Below, piece after piece: positions 60,525 through 64,000 of a stretch of DNA of 64,000 nucleotides. The translations under genes and the position numbers were made by a program. The DNA comes from Selaginella moellendorffii. Taxonomy: Eukaryota > Streptophyta > Lycopodiopsida > Selaginellales > Selaginellaceae. Each line of letters opens with the position of its first letter. The first letter of the stretch is position 1. Under the pieces are notes generated by a model. The model did not search any database. It was not told where the DNA came from and worked only from the letters and a program-made list of their open reading frames with translations. The DNA lies in the NCBI RefSeq assembly GCF_000143415.4, contig NW_003314334.1, positions 639,457-703,456 on the forward strand. Reading direction: 5' to 3'.

Positions 60525-61115
60525 TTATGTGGTGTTTCTCATTGTCAGAAGAGCTGTAATGCACTACATCCTACTTACCATTGGGGTTTTTATTCTCCTT
60601 ACATCAGAACTAGAAAAATTGGGCCAAACTGTTCTGCAATTAGATACTGTGCTTTACTCCATATCTATATGCCATTCTATCAATTCGCTATGTGGCTGGA
60701 GAAGCTAGATTTATTTATGAACCTTTATAACAATTTGTTCCAGTTGCCATAGGAATCCGTACTCAATTCCAATACAAGTTATGCATGTTGATTAGCTTTC
60801 TTATTGGAGAGCTACTGCGTTTACAAGCACATATGTTTTATATCGGTGATGGTTCATTGCTTTACAAGTGATCTCTGCGGTAACACATTCATGTGCAGGG
60901 ACATCATCAGTTATAAGGTGGTATTTAGAGCTAAAGAAACTCAGAGAACAACCATATCCAATAACTTCTTCCATATCATTTTGGGGTATGTTCTCAGAAA
61001 TAGTCTTCTTGTATACATTTGTATTATGGTGATATTAGTTATAGTTAACATTAAGGTCAGGGTAGATTTACAAGTGAATATACCTAGAATATGCATGGAT
61101 ATTCTAAGATACTAA
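60525..61115 (+). pseudogene. Pseudogene copy of membrane protein B
   Basis: It aligns with 58310-58930: GTTTCTCATTG, AGAGCTGTAATGCACTACATC and GGGACATCATCAG are shared. The splice donor is lost (GGAGGTAAGCTAG became GGAGAAGCTAG), the codon after the acceptor is altered (CCATGGG to CCATAGG), and frameshifts follow. The first part of the gene is missing. Confidence 0.85.
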
Positions 61116-61479
61116 TGTTGTTATTAATTTAAATTAATATTGCATCTATTAATTTATAAACATGTTAATAATTTATAAATTTTTCTAAACACTTTCTAGT
61201 ATATTCTGTTTTATTCTATTTTGTTTTTATAAATTACAAACATGTTTATTATTTATTGATCAAGTGGATTAGAAATAACAAACCAAACGTTGATGCACTG
61301 GAAATTATTATAAATTCTCTACATAATATCTAAAATTATTGCAATAGTTCAAATGTTGAGCAACAGCCTTATAAGCCAATTGCCGCCTTGCCTCGGGGGT
61401 GGTCATCATGAGCACTGTCAATCGCCCTGGTACACTGCACCATCTTTGCTTGCTGTCTTTGTACTTCGAGAAAAATTGT
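61116..61479. other. AT-rich intergenic sequence
   Basis: Mostly AT-rich DNA with ATTTATAAAC-type words like those at 29640-29720; no gene seen. Confidence 0.45.
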
Positions 61480-61720
61480 CAAGCATAGTGGACATAGCAC
61501 TAAAGCATGTTTAAGTCATAAAGATGGTGTGTTCCTTGTAGCGTAAATATGGAACTTCCACAGAATGTTTACTGCCAAGAGAAAACTCCCCAAGCAAATT
61601 GATCTGGGCCATGTGTCCTGACCAAAGCGTTTTTTCCGAGTTTCACGAAAACCAAAATCACTTTGAGGACTCAGTGAGCATAAACCTGTAGTCAACTTAC
61701 ATTAGAGGAGTTTCAGAGGC
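61480..61720. repeat. Flank repeat of membrane-protein unit, copy 3
   Basis: Aligned with 56380-56610: CGAGTTTCACGAAAACCA, AATCACTTTG, CTGTAGTCAACTTACATTAG and AGGAGTTTCAGAGGCTTA against AGGAGTTTCAAAGGCTAA. No copy of gene A or B remains next to it. Confidence 0.65.
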
Positions 61721-62239
61721 TTATCTAGTGCGGCCCAGCACCAGATACAAGAATATGAGCAAAATAAGCCGACTCCAAAAGCACGTTGGCTTTCTTCAGA
61801 CTAGACTCCCAGTCAGTGTAAACCGGTAACACATGGTTTACATTGCTACACTGAGCAGCAAAAGCGGGAGTCTAATATCATCCCCACTTCTTTTCTGGAA
61901 TACCTTATTAAGAAACACAAACACAAGCTCAAGTCCATACCTCAGAAGCACAAAAACGAACCCGCCTCCTTTGGCGTCCAAGCCCTCCACCAAGCTCTGA
62001 CGTCTAAAGCGCGCTCGTTAAATGAGGTGAGCATGCAGTCATGCAACCAGCTTTCCACGCCTGAGAATGAAAGATAGCTGTGTCACTAATTCAATACAAG
62101 AGAACCACCAGGAGCTTGGATTTGAGTAGTGCGATTGCTTTTATCTTGTTTGAAGTTGGATTCTTTCCTCTAGTATCACAAGAAACACGAAAAAGTTTTA
62201 GAGCACTTCTTGCTGAAGATGTCTATAAACGTTTTCATT
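61721..62239. other. Intergenic sequence before chimeric copy 3
   Basis: No gene or repeat recognised in about 520 bp. Confidence 0.4.
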
Positions 62240-62800
62240 ACCTAATCCCTGTTGGACTCAGGTCCTGTGCTTCTGTTTTTCTTCCAGCTTTCCAAAAGAC
62301 CATCTTCCAGTTTCTGTGATAAATATGATACATGTAAGAAGAGGACCAGTAAGAGCGTAGTACCTGATCTTCAGGATGCAACTGTAAGCCTTCTCGAGTT
62401 GGAGCATCAGGATCCAAATGTAGAACATAGCGAGTTCTGATATTTGATCTTGATTGCATGTTTTGTTTAGCTTCTGAGTGTAGGAGTCCACATTCCATGC
62501 CTTCCTCAGTAAGGATAACATTTGTAGACACGCATATACTCAAATGACCTTCTTTTCTAAATCCAATTCCTTGGACATGTTTGAGCAGTCCTATCATTTC
62601 TTACAAACTCAGACTACCTGATTGTCTTCCATTCTATCCTCTAAGAAACACTGCCACCTTTTCCACACAAATGCCACAGAAGTGCCCATGATGAAGCCTC
62701 GGAATGTAGCAATTGAGCTCTTTTGGCATAGAACCCTGTCTTCTACAGCTCGATGCTTCTTGTCTGTAAGGAAGCAAGCAAGCTCGGAGGGACTTGGGCA
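62240..62800 (-). pseudogene. NUP107 fragment, chimeric copy 3
   Basis: On the minus strand the order is NUP107 exon 5-6 parts (near 62750-62630), exon 7 end, intron 7, exon 8 (LDPDAPTREGLQLHPED), intron 8 and the start of exon 9 (near 62310). The reading frame is broken. The unit lies in the opposite orientation to copies 1 and 2. Confidence 0.87.
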
Positions 62801-64000
62801 AGGAAGCCAAAATCAAAGGAAAAAGAAAGCCCATGACCTCAATACTATCAACTGCGTTGGTGAGAGCTTTCATGCAAATCGGGAATTTGGTGGAGGCTCG
62901 AGGTGTGTTTGAGACAATGGTGACGAGGGACTTGGATTCGTGGACAACAATAGTGTCGGGCTATGCCTTGTAGAAGAGGCCAAGAAGACGGATGCCCCAG
63001 TAGAATCTCGTGCCTTGGAATGGGCTGATGGAAAACGGCATCCTGGACAGAGCGAAGGCTGCTGTTTGATCGAATGCCACAGTTGCCTACATCAATCGCT
63101 GCCGCCTATGCCCAGGACGGGCATGTCGATGGCGATCCACCACCAAATGTCCACAAGGGACTTGATATGCTTGTCGCAATGCTCGGCCAGGCCGGAAGAA
63201 TGGAGGACGCCCTCAAGATCCGGCAGCAAATGCCGAGATGGAACTTTTTCACCTGGAACGCGATCCTCTCCGGCTATGCGGGAGAGATCCACTCTCGTGG
63301 GCATTGCGGCGGGCACAGCTCGAGCCTCGATCACGCGGCCATTGCGAGCGTAATCGTGCATCAAACTCGTCCAGAACTTCTCCTGCGGGACGCTGTCAAA
63401 CGATCGCATCTTGCGTGATGGAAGCATATGCCCAAACTGAGCAAGACATCCATCTCTTCCACGAGGCCACGCTCGATGGTGGAGTGAGGATCGATCCTGT
63501 GTCGTTCATCACCATCCTCTCGGCTTGCAGCCATCTGGGGACGATCCAAATCGCCCGCGATCAATGGTCGCCTATGATCGCAAGAACCAAAACTTTGGGT
63601 TCTTCCCAGAGACCAATGTCGGGCGATCACAGGGCTAGAGAGCGGCATTTCCCGGTGGATCTCGTCCATGGAAGAATCAGCCGGTTCCCAGCAGCCCTCA
63701 CGAGATCAAGTTGAATCGGCTGCATGGAATTGAGTTTCGTGATCTTGTCTCGTGGAACTCGATGATCGCTGGATATGTGGCAGCATCCACTGTCAGGCGA
63801 TGATCGATCGTGTCCCAGAGCGCCAGGCCGTGATATGGAACTCAATGATCACTGCGTTCGCGCAGGGGCAAAACGAGGCAGCAAAATCGATTTTTGACAG
63901 AATGCCGGCCGTGTCGTGGACGAATCTACTGCTGTGCTACGCGCAGAATGATTCCTGGAAAAATTGGACAGGGCGTTCCATCGGCTCCCCTTCACCAACG
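62801..64000 (+). pseudogene. PPR fragments, chimeric copy 3 (runs off window)
   Basis: Plus-strand codons give IGNLVEARGVFETMVTRDLD, RMEDALKIRQQMPRWNFFTW, MEAYAQTEQDIHLFHEATLD, FRDLVSWNSMIAGYVAAS and ERQAVIWNSMITAFAQGQN. Stops (for example after SGYAL near 62968) and frameshifts separate them. It begins head to head with the NUP107 fragment and continues past the right edge, where it matches 52377-52660. The parent PPR gene is not in the window; the intact PPR gene at 8373 is clearly different. Confidence 0.82.

Noticed and set aside
63361-63669. 102-codon minus-strand frame and its twin at 46672-46983
   Set aside because: Antisense shadow of the PPR fragments; conserved between copies only because the DNA is duplicated.

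Overview
The window looks like nuclear DNA of a small-genome land plant, most likely a lycophyte close to Selaginella moellendorffii. The genes carry many very short GT-AG introns (about 45-80 nt) and intergenic gaps are small. The proteins are plant-specific types: chloroplast acetohydroxyacid isomeroreductase, plastid triosephosphate isomerase, AUX1/LAX-like carrier, PPR proteins, a UNE12/LRL-type bHLH, 4CL-like ligase and a GPI-anchored lipid-transfer protein. The species is an inference; I had no database. Gene models were built by hand by joining exons in frame and checking them against family motifs.

Layout: positions 1-28700 are gene dense. In order: the C-terminal part of VPS52 (cut by the window edge), an isoflavone-reductase-like NmrA enzyme, an AUX1/LAX-type carrier (minus), ketol-acid reductoisomerase, an intronless PPR protein, NUP107 (25 exons, only 24 nt after the PPR stop), a P-class PPR protein (minus), an elongin-B-like protein (minus) divergent from an alpha/beta hydrolase, a GPI-type lipid-transfer protein, a decayed SEN1/UPF1-type helicase (minus), an UNC-13/MUN-domain (DUF810) protein and an intronless BTB protein. 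Positions 29190-34310 hold a small unknown gene, then a broken second copy of the BTB/unknown pair with remnants of a Ty3/gypsy element inside it. Part of that element forms a large inverted repeat. Positions 34475-46102 carry a 4CL-like ligase, the bHLH factor (convergent), EB1 and chloroplast TPI, separated by AT-rich DNA. From 46100 to the end the sequence is AT rich and repeat rich, with a LINE relic and three copies of a chimeric unit joining NUP107 and PPR gene fragments head to head. It also holds a tandemly duplicated pair of multi-spanning membrane protein genes with no recognised family.

Most of the intact genes are housekeeping: vesicle tethering, branched-chain amino acid synthesis, nuclear pore, plastid triose metabolism, microtubule plus ends, and organelle RNA handling by PPR proteins. 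They are not an operon or a pathway cluster. The most unusual parts are the duplicated and shuffled fragments: the NUP107/PPR chimeras, the membrane-protein array, the BTB duplication and the gypsy palindrome. Three introns use GC-AG instead of GT-AG. Two promoters, upstream of the reductase and of the BTB gene, contain dense TTGAC (W-box core) clusters.
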